Assembly (NCBI GenBank): GCA_020881915.1
Contig: JAJFPB010000001.1
Span: 3,100,001 to 3,164,000, forward strand
Source: Paramyrothecium sp. XJ0827
Taxonomy: Eukaryota; Ascomycota; Sordariomycetes; Hypocreales; Stachybotryaceae
Length of the DNA: 64,000 nt
Direction of reading: 5' to 3'
This document shows positions 34,891-46,533 of this stretch, piece by piece. Position 1 is the stretch's first letter. Each line of letters opens with the position of its first letter. A program made the position numbers and the translations under genes. The notes below the pieces were generated by a model. The model saw only the letters and a list, made by a program, of their open reading frames with translations, made no database searches and was not told where the DNA came from.

Positions 34891-37243
34891 CTACAGCGGC
34901 TTTGCATCCACCAGGGTGGGCGCGATGCGCCGCTTCTTGGGCTCTTTCACGTCATCCTTGTCAGTCTCGCTTGCCTCCCGCTTACTGCCTGAAGTAGCAG
35001 TCGCCGCATTCTTGGGCGTTTCGGGGGGTGTAGTCAATGGAACGCCGGTGACCTTGGCCGAGTTGGTTGCAGTGATGGCTGGCACATTCCCGGAGATAAG
35101 TGGCGGATTGCTCACAACCCCTGTTGGCATCGTTGACGATTGCGTCGCCACGGATGAGGTCGAGTTGGACCTGGCTGGCGATGAGGGCCTTTGCGAGACG
35201 AAGGACGTCGATGCTGGAGGCGACGGTGCGGTAAAGGAGCTAGCCGAATTACGATGTTGGTGATGCACCCCATTGGGATAAGGAGACGGAGGAGCAAAGC
35301 TGGATGTCGGAGTGGGAGTAGGCGTGTTCTGTGTTGATGCCGTTGCTCCGGCACCTGAGTGAGTTTTGGGGGGTCCAACTTCTCCCTTGTACACTTCACC
35401 TAGTTCTCCCGGTGCGAATGACAGTGTGGAACAGAAGCCATCAGAGGAAGAGATGACGAGGGTAAGTCCATCGCTTGACCTGTGTTTGCGCGTTTAGCCC
35501 CTATGTACCCCAATCACAACCACGTCTGGAGACTTACCATGCAAGATCAGTAAAGGTTGCGCAATGGAGATTGCTCACAACACAAATTGGTGTCTTTTGT
35601 TGCGTGTCGTATAGGAAGACAGCGTCCTGGGTAGCTACGGCGTACACGACCCGATACGCCATGGAGAAAGCCGGTTTGGGACCGGGAGTCGAGGCGCTGG
35701 TTTCTACGGAGAGTGTTTTGGAAGACGTCGATGAGCTCTCTGTTGACGTCGGCGTGGGCAGTGGCGGTGGAGGCGGCTCCATGACCGACGGAGCTGGAGA
35801 TGCTTGCGAGACAGGCTCTGGTAGAGGTGGCAAGGCTTCTTCCATTGATGACGTATCAATTGTGATGTGCTTTGTCTTGGGTGGGCTCTGGCGAAGGGTA
35901 AAAAAGGTAGGACAGCACTTCACTCCAACCGAAGGCTTCTTGTGGCCAGGAAGATGGGCAATTGGGGGTTTGTTGATGCCACCTCGAGTGTAGATGTATA
36001 CAGTATTGATGACCTCGTACACAGGCTTCGTATCTTTCTCTACTTGGTGCTGCGTTTGGTACTGGCCCGAGGGTGTGAGGAGAAGGCTTCCATCAGGCGT
36101 AAACGTCAGTCGCCGGAAGAAGGAAGTTAGGGTCTCGTTGGCATAGAGGCTAGCGTTTCTCACCCCAAGACCTAGTGTGGCGGCCAGGGAATGGGGTTTT
36201 GGCGATGCTTCCATTGACATGACCGCCGGAAGAGGCATGGAAGGCGCCGGGGAAACGGAACGGCGTGAGGAGAAGGACGACCGACGACTATGGCTCACCA
36301 CACTGGGCGGATTCATGGCGGATGGAAAAGACGTAGGGGTGCCTGGAGCTGAGGGGGCTGGCGATCCGATCGAGGTGTTCGAATCAACCACTGATAATTG
36401 AGCTCGGTGGCCAAAGTCTGGGGGTGCAGGGCTGCTGGACGAGATGCGACGTGGAGGAAGATCGGCTTTGCTATGGCTAGCAACCTTGGACGACTTGTCA
36501 TCCTGGGTAAGAGTATACTGTCCATCTTTGGTTTTCAGGGAGTATATGTGAACGGATCGGTCGGACGATTGGGTCGCAATGTACTCATTCAAGGGGTCCC
36601 AAGCGACTCCCTGAACGTAGTGACTGTGCTCCGCGATTTGTCGTACAAGTGTGCCTGGTCGATTGATTTACGTTAGGCTGCGGAAGATCTCATTGAACAA
36701 GAAGGCTAGGTACTGACCAGTCTGAGCATTGTAGATCCTGGCGATGTTGTCCATACTGCCAATGATGAAGTGTATGGCGTCGGGAGACCAAGCCAAGTCA
36801 TAAATCTCAGCTCCGCTAGAGCGGCACATATGCTTTGCTCTCCATGATTCCTTATCGTCCTGGCCTTCGGAGCCAAAGGTGGTGGGCGGTAATTCGCTGG
36901 GTACCCAAAGGATAACGTTACCGTCGTCACCGGCTGAAGCGAGAAGCTCTCCTGGAACGGCGAGAACGAGGGTTAGCACGAAGTTTAGGGTGCAGTGGAT
37001 GGATACGGAATCGAACACACCCTTGGGAGCCCAACGGACGACGTTGACAGCTTGATTGTGTTTTGATAACGTGGAGAGGTACTCGACCCTCCGGTCAGGT
37101 CCGTCAGCTTCGCATTTCCAGATGCGAACGTGGTTGTCACCACCAGCTGTAGCTAGGCGACCTCTGCCAGAAGGTTCGAAGTGAGCTGAGTAGATGGGCG
37201 CGTTCTGATCGTGCCAATTGATGATGAGCGGCGTGGCCTTCAT
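34891..37243 (-). CDS. CAC2: chromatin assembly factor 1 subunit B (Cac2, WD40)
   Basis: Exons 37243-37021, 36951-36718, 36654-35538 and 35479-34891 encode 720 residues. CAF-1 loads newly made H3-H4 behind replication forks, and Cac2 (p60) is its WD40 subunit. The start MKATPLIINWHDQNAPIYSA is characteristic. WD repeats follow: RLATAGGDNHVRIWK, LLASAGDDGNVILW, FIIGSMDNIARIYN, EYIATQSSDRSVHIYSL, then a Ser/Pro-rich insertion. Later blades are RRLTFTPDGSLLLTPSGQY, VYAVATQDAVFLYDTQ and LHCATFTDLAWSSDG, the last formed across intron 3. The C-terminus is Ser/Thr/Pro-rich with a basic KKRRIAP stretch. Intron 1 (69 bp) is in frame and free of stop codons. Intron 2 has the weaker donor GTCAGT. Confidence 0.9.
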
Positions 37244-40200
37244 CGTGACGAGGCTTGTTCCTGTTCCAGAGCGCGTGTGCTATGGCGGTTCTCCGACGAT
37301 CTGCATGTGGAAGTTACGCTTGGCACCCTTCGACCGTGCTGCTATTCGTGCTTGTGTTGTCGGTGGAACAACCGTTATTGATGGCAAGGTTATATCGGGT
37401 TGAGGTGTGAAACCTGGACGATGCCGACAAGAGATTGAGAAACAACGGGGAGCCAGGCTCTAGAGATTGTGGTTCAGGAGGATCCGACAGGTCGGAGGGA
37501 CTGTGGCTGATATTTGGGGCGCGAAGTGTCGTGACCACGGCACATCTCAGGTGATTTATCCAAGCAATCGAAGATCAGGACGTTTCGCTACTCCTGTTAC
37601 TGAAACTACCTTACCTTGGGTGCTGTGGAGGGGTATTGTGTTGGTGCTGAGTGGTACCTGTACACACTGCTGGCGCGGGGCCACGCAAAGCAATGTACCT
37701 GGAGGCTTGAGGGAAGGCGCTCCCTGCCACCCCCCAATTGCCATGCCTTACCTCACCTCAGCAGGAGGTACATTACCTGGCTGCACTAATGAGGTGAGAA
37801 AGGCACCTTCCCTTAGGTACTGCTGTTCGTGGTGCAGGAAGGCGCGGCGCGTAGGAATGGAAGCTTGTGCGGGCCTTGCTTCAGCACTCTTTACAATAAT
37901 CACCGACCGGATCGCGCTGCAACAAGTAACGCTAACATTCACCGCGCCTGTCTATTCTTGTAGCGAACAGGATCAACTGCACGGGGTATTGGACTCCTGC
38001 TGCTTGCGAGCCCTCAGCGACTCGTCATTGGACCCCGCCAAGCACCGCACAAGCCTTGCTTTTGCGGTTCATGGCAGGCGGTTGGCCGCTCCTCTGGAGC
38101 ATAGCCCGATGTACTTTTGGCATCCAGAAGGCCAATTGCTCCCGAATGGGCTGATGGGCTGCGTCGAAGGAACAAAGCGTTGACGCCGTACTCTGTACAA
38201 CAACAAAGCTACCGAAACGAGGTGAGCATGACTTGGGCTGATCATCCCGGCAGCCTCAGTCCCCGACTCAGAACCCCGGGCGATAATTATGTGGCACCCT
38301 AGACATGGCCTTGCCGTATATGTAAGTGAGGCTGACATGCTTCCCTAAGGCATGCGTCTGCAAATGTTGCAGTAGGTTGCAATTATGCGCAATGTGTGAC
38401 AGGTTGAGTGATTCACGGCAGTCTGCGATGATACCTCACTTTAAAGGGGCCTTGCCGCCTCTCGCGCCGTCTGCGATCTCGCTCACGAGCGTGAGTGGCT
38501 GTCGAAACAGCCCCCAAGGTTCCATGCAGGACTGCCCCCTACCTTGTCTTGACCAGTCACAGCCCTATAACCGCGTACTGAAAGGCCTGCACTTGGGCGA
38601 CCAGGCGGCTTGTCTACTCAGGCGGCTAGGTGGCATGGCTGGCATGGCTGGCATGTTCTCGCCAGAGACTGTCCCTGTGCCGGCTGTCAGGTCTACGGTC
38701 GAACATGGCAAGATTTTGGCGTGGTGTTCGGGTCTGCTCTCGTGGCCAGGAGGACGAGGACTGCACGTACTCCAGGGCACTTGCGACTGATTTCGGCCTT
38801 CATGTAATGTACGGCATATCGAGTGATTATTTCTGAGGTCAATGCTCCCTGGTCAGGCCCCAGACTAGGGAGACAAAACGATGAAGTGCACCAATGTTTC
38901 GAAGGCGTGGGCCGGACAGGTCGATCTAATGTCTCACCGCGATCTATCCGCAACCCATGTCTAATTAGCATAGTCAAAAAGCCACGCACAGTATTCTTCA
39001 GAGTCCTCAAAGATGGTTTCCCTGCTTCGCTTTCGAGGAGATATGCTGAATTTTGTTGGCAATGATCGAAAGAACCCGGGATCTAGGGTAATTATGTTCA
39101 CTCGTGGCAGTGGGCAGAAAACGTACTGGCTAAGCAGCAATTTAGGTAGTCTGAGGAGCAATGAAGATGCAGCAGCGGACCTCATTGACCCATTTCTGAA
39201 GATGGATTGGACGCGAACGAGGACGGGCCCAATATTGCACCGAATTAATGCCATAATGACTGTAATCGCAAGCACCTCGGACATACAGTGCCTGCTTTGG
39301 CTTTCAAAAGCATATCATTATCGGGAATCAAAGAAAGTGCTTATCATGCAACAAAGACTGTATAAACAATCCTGATGACCTAAAACAGTAATAACGACAG
39401 GCTCTCCACAGCCATATGGGCCCTTCCAGATCATTGCTGACCATGCAGCCGATGCAATCGCGTGCAACGTGTTTGGGGGATCACAAGACTCCTTCGTCCA
39501 GACAAGTGTCCCGCCGAGTTGGTCATGATCGCCCATTTACCCCGTTGATGCGGTACGTCCTCGAGCAATAATGGCCCGTTTTTCGAGGTTGGGTTCGGAC
39601 ATCCACTTGAGCTGATGTCCTAACGAATTCTGACATTGGCTGCCTACGCTACCTTACTTTCTTTACCTTAACTTTCGGCCAGACGAGTCTACCAAAAGTT
39701 AACTTTGGCGGGCTGCCAAATGATAGAGTACATCTGTATCCGTGGAGGAGGAGGGTTTCGTTCAGATCGGTCTTACTCTGCAGATTTGCGGCAGCTCGAT
39801 TCACAAGCGACCCTGAAGCCACAGCATTGGCCCGTGCCCGAAGCCAAAGACGTTTTGAATGGAGTGACTCCACCTGCCCGAAAAGGACCTCGAAAATGGA
39901 GCCAAAGGAGAACATGGTTCATGATTACTGTACCTTGGGCACCTACTGTACTGTAGGGTGACCAAGACCATCCGTAAGGCAGTTTCGCTTTGTTTCTTTG
40001 CACTGCTGTTGTGTTATGTTGGCTGAGCCAAACCCAGCACAGTCCAGCACAGCACAGCCCAGTATTTCATTTTCGCATTGCTCCGGGGAAGAAAAAGAAA
40101 GACGAGAAACCTGCCTGGACCTGGATAGAGTCGACGCTGGCTGGACCATCGTTGCCATTGGCCAAAGCTAACCTGAAGCAAATGCCCCCGGTATGATTCA

Positions 40201-41282
40201 TACGCCGCACTGGCTAAGGGTTGCCATCGACCCGTGCCGAAATGACCTTTTTCCCGAGTGACTCAGACGCTTGATTTGTCTGCCTGGCTGCCTATCAATT
40301 AACACCTTCCAGCACCACGTTGCCGGTCTAGTCTATCGTTGCCTACCTTGGGAGTCGCACCAGAACGCCAAATCCCAAGCGACCGTGCAAGGTGGCTTGC
40401 TGACGCCATTGCCGGACTTTTATGGCTCTCATCTGGCAAGAGTTCGTCGAGGAAGCAAAGAGAAAGATGAAGAGGCAGTACTGTAGGAAATGGAAAATGA
40501 AATCATGGGGTTTGGCTGGATCGTCTGGATCGTTTGGGTTGCCGTCAGTGGCTTCAATCAAGTATATAGGCAGCCGCCCGGCAACGTCCTCCACCACGTT
40601 GTATCCGGCGCGAAGGATTTGGGTACTCGGCCGCAGCCATTGTTGTGTCAACGGCGTGTTAGTGGGACGGTCACAGATATGTTATCCCCATCAAACCCAA
40701 GCGATAAATCACCTAGGTTCCGTATCTAGCATCGAGACCCAGGATCTTTTGCCAGCCTGTGTTGTGCTTACGGATCTAGCACCTCCCTATTCCTTGCGAG
40801 AACCCATACAACAAGGGTCTAGCGCTGCTGCTACCATTCCGAGTACCCGGTCATCATATCTCCAGAGACCCGTTTCTTTTGTACTTGAACCTCGCCTTCG
40901 CGTCTCTGGCTCGAGTTTCTCTGCTTGCATTTGTTCTTTTGCCTCTTGCCACCGCGCCGCCGTATACCGGCACGACGTTTCGTCTCTGCGCTGACTCCAT
41001 CGTTTCCGGCCTCCCAACCGCGAGCACCGGCGAGGTTGCGCTTCCTGTCTGCCGTCATCCTCGGCCATTGCCCATTTTCACACAACCCGGTAGAGTCTTA
41101 TCCTCCGTGGTAGCAGGGTTGGTTGGTCGATGTTTGGGGGCGAGCACCGTGCGACAGAGCTCTCCGTTGAACCCAATTACTCAAGTAGATCCAACAAACG
41201 TCATTCGTAGACATACAAGGCTGCAACCGTTGTCCACCCCCTGAGGCCGCTGTGACCTGATAGCCTCTTTTCTTTGGTCGTC
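37244..41282. other. 4-kb gene-free block between CAC2 and the ABC transporter
   Basis: Divergent upstream regions of CAC2 and the ABC gene. No ORF here shows family features; the longest are random-looking. There is a 9-bp repeat at 38632-38655, a CAGCACAG-rich run near 40035-40063 and several AAGGTACC-like words around 37.6-37.8 kb. I see no transposon or tRNA. Confidence 0.55.
38632..38655. repeat. GGCATGGCT nonamer repeat, 2.7 copies
   Basis: Three consecutive GGCATGGCT-type units, the last one partial. This is a simple tandem repeat in intergenic DNA. Confidence 0.8.
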
Positions 41283-44200
41283 ATGGCACAAGCTCAAATG
41301 GGGCCTGTGCCGCTGTCAGCCGCTGCCCTGGCCGTTGTGGGACTGTCTGCACTGCCTGCGCTGTTCACATTTGTGGCCCAAGTCCGCAGCCGTACGCCAA
41401 AGGACAATTTCTACGAGGATGTCGACGGCAAAAGCACTCCAGAGGCAGTTGCCGCCTTCTCCAATAGACGCGCCAAGGCCGCCATTCTGATCCTGTCTGC
41501 ATTCGGTCTTGTCCTGTCAGCCGTCATTTCCCTCTCTTCCGTCTCGGACCTTCGCAATGGCATTGTCGTTGCCAATTGGCTGGCCACGGCGGCCTGGGTA
41601 AGTAAACCTCCCATGTCTTGCGCATTCACGTTTCCTGACTCCGAGATCCAGGCCGTCATTTTGATGCAGGCAATTTTCCTCGCTGCTGTCCACTCTTCAG
41701 TCCAGGCCCACGATCTAGGCGTTTGGGCCTTCGCTTCTTGCATTGCAACGGCCATTGCAACCATTCCTCAAGCTGTTCAAACAGCCCACGACGCGGTTTC
41801 TCCGAGAGATCTGACTTTGATCCTTCGAGCCGCCAATGGCGTCGTTCTTATTCTTCTGGCGATTGCGTGCCTGCTCCTCCCCAGGCGACCTGACGTCTTC
41901 TTCCGAGGCCGAGTCGTTGATCGGCAGTGGACTTATAGCACCCTGAGCAGGTACACTTGGACATGGGCCCGGTCACTGCTTGACATCGCTACAGAGAAGG
42001 GCGATTTGGCTGCTGAAGACATACCCGAACCCGATCATACCGTCCGTTCCGACTATCTTGTTTCATCATGGGTGAAACACAACTTTCGCGGGCCGCTGCT
42101 CTCCTCGATGGTCTGGGCGTACAGGTATTCTCTTGCGTTCTCGTGGTCCTTATGTATTATTCGGGTCGTCATTGGTCTTGGACCTTTCTTGACATTGCTG
42201 CGCTTGATCAGAATTCTCGAACACCATACTCGGGATGAAGCAACTTCTGCGCAGCTTTGGCCTTTGGTCTTCTACCTCGGCTTATTCACTCTTGTTGAGC
42301 AGGTACGATTGTTTCCCTTTTCTCCCCCCCCGGCACTTAAGCGATATTTGCTAACTTTCTTCTAGTTTCTCGAAGGCTACGTGAACTGGTATGGCCTGTC
42401 GATGATGGCCTATCCCCTTCGTGCCCAGCTAGGTGCACTTATTTTTGAGAAGTCGCTTAGGCGTAAAATTGTCAAAGCAGCAGACAAGAGCAAGGACACC
42501 ACCGAAGCCGATGATCAGGCCAAAGGAGGCGACCAGAAAGAGGATGCAGAGTCCGATGAAGCCAATGTTCTCAAGTCGCGGCAAGCTATTGTGAACCTGG
42601 TGGGCGTTGACGCTAGGCGTGTCTCTAACTTCATTCACATGCAATTCTTCATCATCCTCAGCATCCTGAGGCTCGTAATCTACTCTGTCTTCCTCGTGAA
42701 ATTGCTGGGATGGCTGCCCTTTGGAGCTGGTGTCCTCGCCTGGGCCGTTATCCTGCCCCTCAACACATTTGCAGCCAGGATGTACATGTCTGCCTCGGAC
42801 AAGCTTATGAAGACAAGAGACGACAAGCTTGCGGTAGTCAACGAGGCCCTGCTCGGTATCCGCCAGATCAAATTTGCGGCTCTGGAGAAGCAGTGGCAAG
42901 AGCGCATCCTTCAAATGAGAGAAAAGGAGCTGCGCCAAGTCGCTCGGGTCTTCGTGGGCGACACAGTCTTGTTCGCACTTTGGGTCGTCAGCCCAATCCT
43001 CCTCGCAGCCGCGTCTCTCGCTACGTATGCTATTCTTAACGGCAACCTCTCGCCTTCTGTTGCCTTCGTTAGCATTGGCATCTTCAAATCGTTAGAGATG
43101 ACTCTAGGAGCTCTTCCCGAATTGCTCACTGGCGCCATGGACACACTCGTTTCCATTCGACGTATTGATACGTATCTCAAAGGGCCCGAGATTGAGAAGA
43201 TTGTTACTGATGGACCTGAAGTGGCGTTCGAGAACGCAACCGTTGCGTGGCCTGTTGATGTGGACACTTCCGAGGAAGATCGTTTCGTGTTGAGGAATAT
43301 CAGCCTCTCGTTCCCCACGGGCCAGCTTTCCGTTATCGCTGGAAAGACTGGAACGGGTAAAAGTCTTCTACTTGCCGCAATCCTCGGAGAAGTAGATCTT
43401 TTGGATGGCAGCATCCGTGTACCACCCACGATTCCTGCCCTGGAGCGCAACGACGCCAACGCGCATCCTGGCAATTGGATTCTGCCTGGCTCAATTGCTT
43501 ATGTTGGCCAGACTCCATGGCTTGAGAGCACTTCTTTGCGTAATAACATTTTGTTTGGCCTTCCATACGTGGAAGACCGTTACAACGAGGTTATCGAGGT
43601 ATGCGCCTTGAAGAAGGACCTGGAAATGCTCACCGATGGCGATGGCACCGAACTAGGTGCAAACGGTATCAATCTGAGCGGCGGCCAGAAGTGGCGTATT
43701 ACCTTGGCCCGAGCCATCTATTCCAGAGCTGAGATCCTTGTCATGGATGACATTTTCAGTGCAGTTGATGCTCATGTTGGCCGTCAAATCTTCGAAAAGT
43801 GCATTGCGGGTGACATCTGCATAGGCAGGACTCGAATCCTCGTCACCCATCATGTCGCGCTGGTGACGTCCGAGACCAAATTCCTAGCGGAGCTTCAAGA
43901 TGGCACAATTCTGCACGCGGGCCTGACATCTGATCTGGAGGAAGACGGCACTTTGGAGCGAATCAAGACCAACGAACAAACGGAAGCAGAGATCCAGGAG
44001 GACGAGGCTGCTGGAGCTTCAACCGTTGTCAACTCTGAGCGTGCCTCACTCGCCGATGTGGGCAAAGGCACAGAGGACACAGCACAGAAGGCCCCCGCAA
44101 AGGAGACCAAGAAGTTTATCGAGGATGAAACGCGTGAAAAGGGTGTGGTAAAAGGTCACGTTTACCGAGCCTACTTCAAGGCGGGTGGTGGCTTGCCATT

Positions 44201-46160
44201 CTGGCTGATTTGTGCCACCTTCTATATCGCCTTTGAGGCTTGTAATATCGGTGAGAGAAACATGCCCAGCCTACTCCTCGGTTCTTGTTAACACTCTGAC
44301 TAGGTCGAAACTGGTGGCTGCGCATCTGGACGGGACAATCCGAGAACACCGAGCAGGTCAGCGCCCACGAACAGCACGGATATGGCTACATGTTTGCGCT
44401 ACAGCAAAGTCCAATGCATGGCACGCCATCTGCCATGGTCGCCACCTCGACTGATAGAGGCCTGGGCTTTTATTTGGGCATTTACATTGCTCTTGCGGGC
44501 ACGAGTGCCGTGATTGGTACTCTGCGTTTCCTCTGGTCTTTCGTCATGAGCCTCAAGGCCAGCAGGATCCTGTTCAACAACATTCTTTACACGGTACTGA
44601 GAACCCCTCTTCGATGGCTCGACACGGTCCCGGTGGGCCGCATTCTCAACCGTCTGACGTCTGACTTTGATACCATCGACAACCGCATTACCTTGGATCT
44701 AGGGTTGCTCTTTTGGAACGTACTCGGACTCGCAGGTATTTGCGTTGCTGCCACCCTCGTGTCGCCGTACATTCTACCTCTTGCTTGCGTGCTCGTGATT
44801 TTCGGCGCACTTATTGGTAAAAAGTACATGGCAGGTGCAAGGCCAATGAAGAGGCTCGAAAGCAACGCCAAATCGCCCGTATTCGAATTGTTCAACGCGG
44901 CACTCGCCGGTATGTCGACGCTGAGGGCTTTCCAGAAGAGCCAAGTGTACACCGACCGCATGTACAAGCACCTCGATGACTGGGACATTGTCAGTGTGCA
45001 CATATGGCTTGCCAACCGCTGGATGGGGTTCCGGATGTCGTTGCTAGGCACCATCTTCACCACATCCGTTGGGTTCATTGTCATTAGCAGTTCCTACGTG
45101 GATGCTGCCCTGGCCGGATTTACATTGTCCTTTGCTCTCGATTTTGCTGGCAACCTGCTGTTCTCGCTACGCAACTATGCGAACCTTGAGTTGGATATGA
45201 ACGCCGCGGAGCGTGTCATTGAGTACTCGAAGCTTCCTACGGAATCACAGGGTGGAGGAAAGCCCCATGCCGCATGGCCTACCTCTGGCACTATTGAGGT
45301 TAAAGACCTCGTGGTTGGGTATGCGCCTGATCTGCCACCAGTCCTGAAGGGGATCTCCTTCAGCGTCGGCAACAACGAGAGAATTGGCGTCGTCGGTCGC
45401 ACTGGTGCGGGCAAGTCGTCTCTCACTTTGGCCCTGTTCCGTTTCCTGGAGGCGACCTCAGGCGAAATATTTATTGACGGACATGACATCTCTACGATGG
45501 ACCTTCATAGCCTACGCTCACGTCTAGCCATCATCCCTCAAGTAAGTTTTCCTCTTCTCAAGTCAAGTATACCCGCCTATACTAATTATGGTAATTCAGG
45601 ATCCTGTCCTGTTCTCTGGTACAATCCGTTCTAACTTGGATCCCTTCAACAATCACACTGACGACGATTTGCGCGACGCGCTTTCTCGGGTCCATCTTGA
45701 CTCGCAGCCGGGCACGCCAAATAACGGGACAACTGCCGAAGGGGATCCTGCTGTTGCGCAGAAGAACGTCAATCTCTTCAAGGATCTGTCAAGCGGCGTT
45801 TCCGAGTCGGGCGGCAACCTCTCTCAGGGCCAGAGACAGCTCCTGTGCTTGGCACGAGCCATCGTCTCCCGCCCCAAGATCATGGTGCTCGACGAGGCCA
45901 CGTCGGCCGTAGACATGGCGACCGATACGCTTATCCAGCGCAGCATCCGCGAGGAATTCACGGACAGCACTCTCGTCGTCATTGCTCACCGTCTCAGTAC
46001 CATTGCGGACTTTGACCGCATCCTGGTCCTGAGTGAAGGCACGGTCGCCGAGTTCGGCAGCCCAATGGAGCTGTGGGACAAGAAGGGCGGTCTCTTCAGA
46101 GACATGTGCGAGCACAGCGGTGAAAAAGATAAGCTGAGGAAGACTATTCTCGGAAACTAA
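41283..46160 (+). CDS. ABC transporter, ABCC/MRP subfamily (YBT1/VMR1-like)
   Basis: Exons 41283-41597, 41652-42302, 42366-44250, 44304-45541 and 45600-46160 encode 1549 residues, normal for a full ABCC pump. The order is an N-terminal hydrophobic extension (TMD0), TMD1, NBD1, TMD2, NBD2. NBD1 has Walker A GKTGTGKS (about 648), signature LSGGQ (about 759) and Walker B ILVMDD, with Asp where the catalytic Glu normally sits, followed by THH. NBD2 has GRTGAGKSS (about 1315), signature LSQGQ and Walker B IMVLDEA with the catalytic Glu. This asymmetry is normal in ABCC exporters. The charged cytosolic insert near [17 protein letters not shown] resembles yeast bile-pigment and vacuolar ABCC pumps. 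The substrate cannot be read; vacuolar or plasma-membrane export of conjugates is the family expectation. Intron 1 (54 bp) is in frame without stops. Confidence 0.9.
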
Positions 46161-46533
46161 AGAAAACGGGCTGCGACATGCTGCAGGGTGAAGCAGCGGA
46201 TTAGGAAATATGGAGCGTCTACATTTCGGGCAATCACAAATCGAGCAATCGTGCAGGAGGAAAATCGATATTGTGTCATAGCCATTTGATTATCAATCTC
46301 ATAAATTCATTCATCAGTTCATTCCAATAATATCGGTGACAAAAGTATCCCCATTGTTTCTTTGGCGTTTCCTTGCAAATCATCATAACTAGAACCCGAC
46401 CCTGGCGCGGCAAGCATGCCTGATCAATCTTTCAAGAACACGAGCGAAAAGACAAAGAAATGGTTTCAGGAAAATGAGCCCTGGCTCCGTAGTAAAGTCC
46501 TTGGAACCAGCCGTGGAGAAGCCAAAGGAGCTC
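46161..46533. other. convergent 3' region ABC gene / AAA gene
   Basis: 373 bp between converging stops. I see no gene. Confidence 0.6.

Noticed and set aside
40422..40994. 190-codon + strand ORF upstream of the ABC transporter
   Set aside because: Composition looks random (Ser/Arg/Cys/Pro), with no motif, no codon bias like the neighbours and no introns. It is treated as chance in the leader region.
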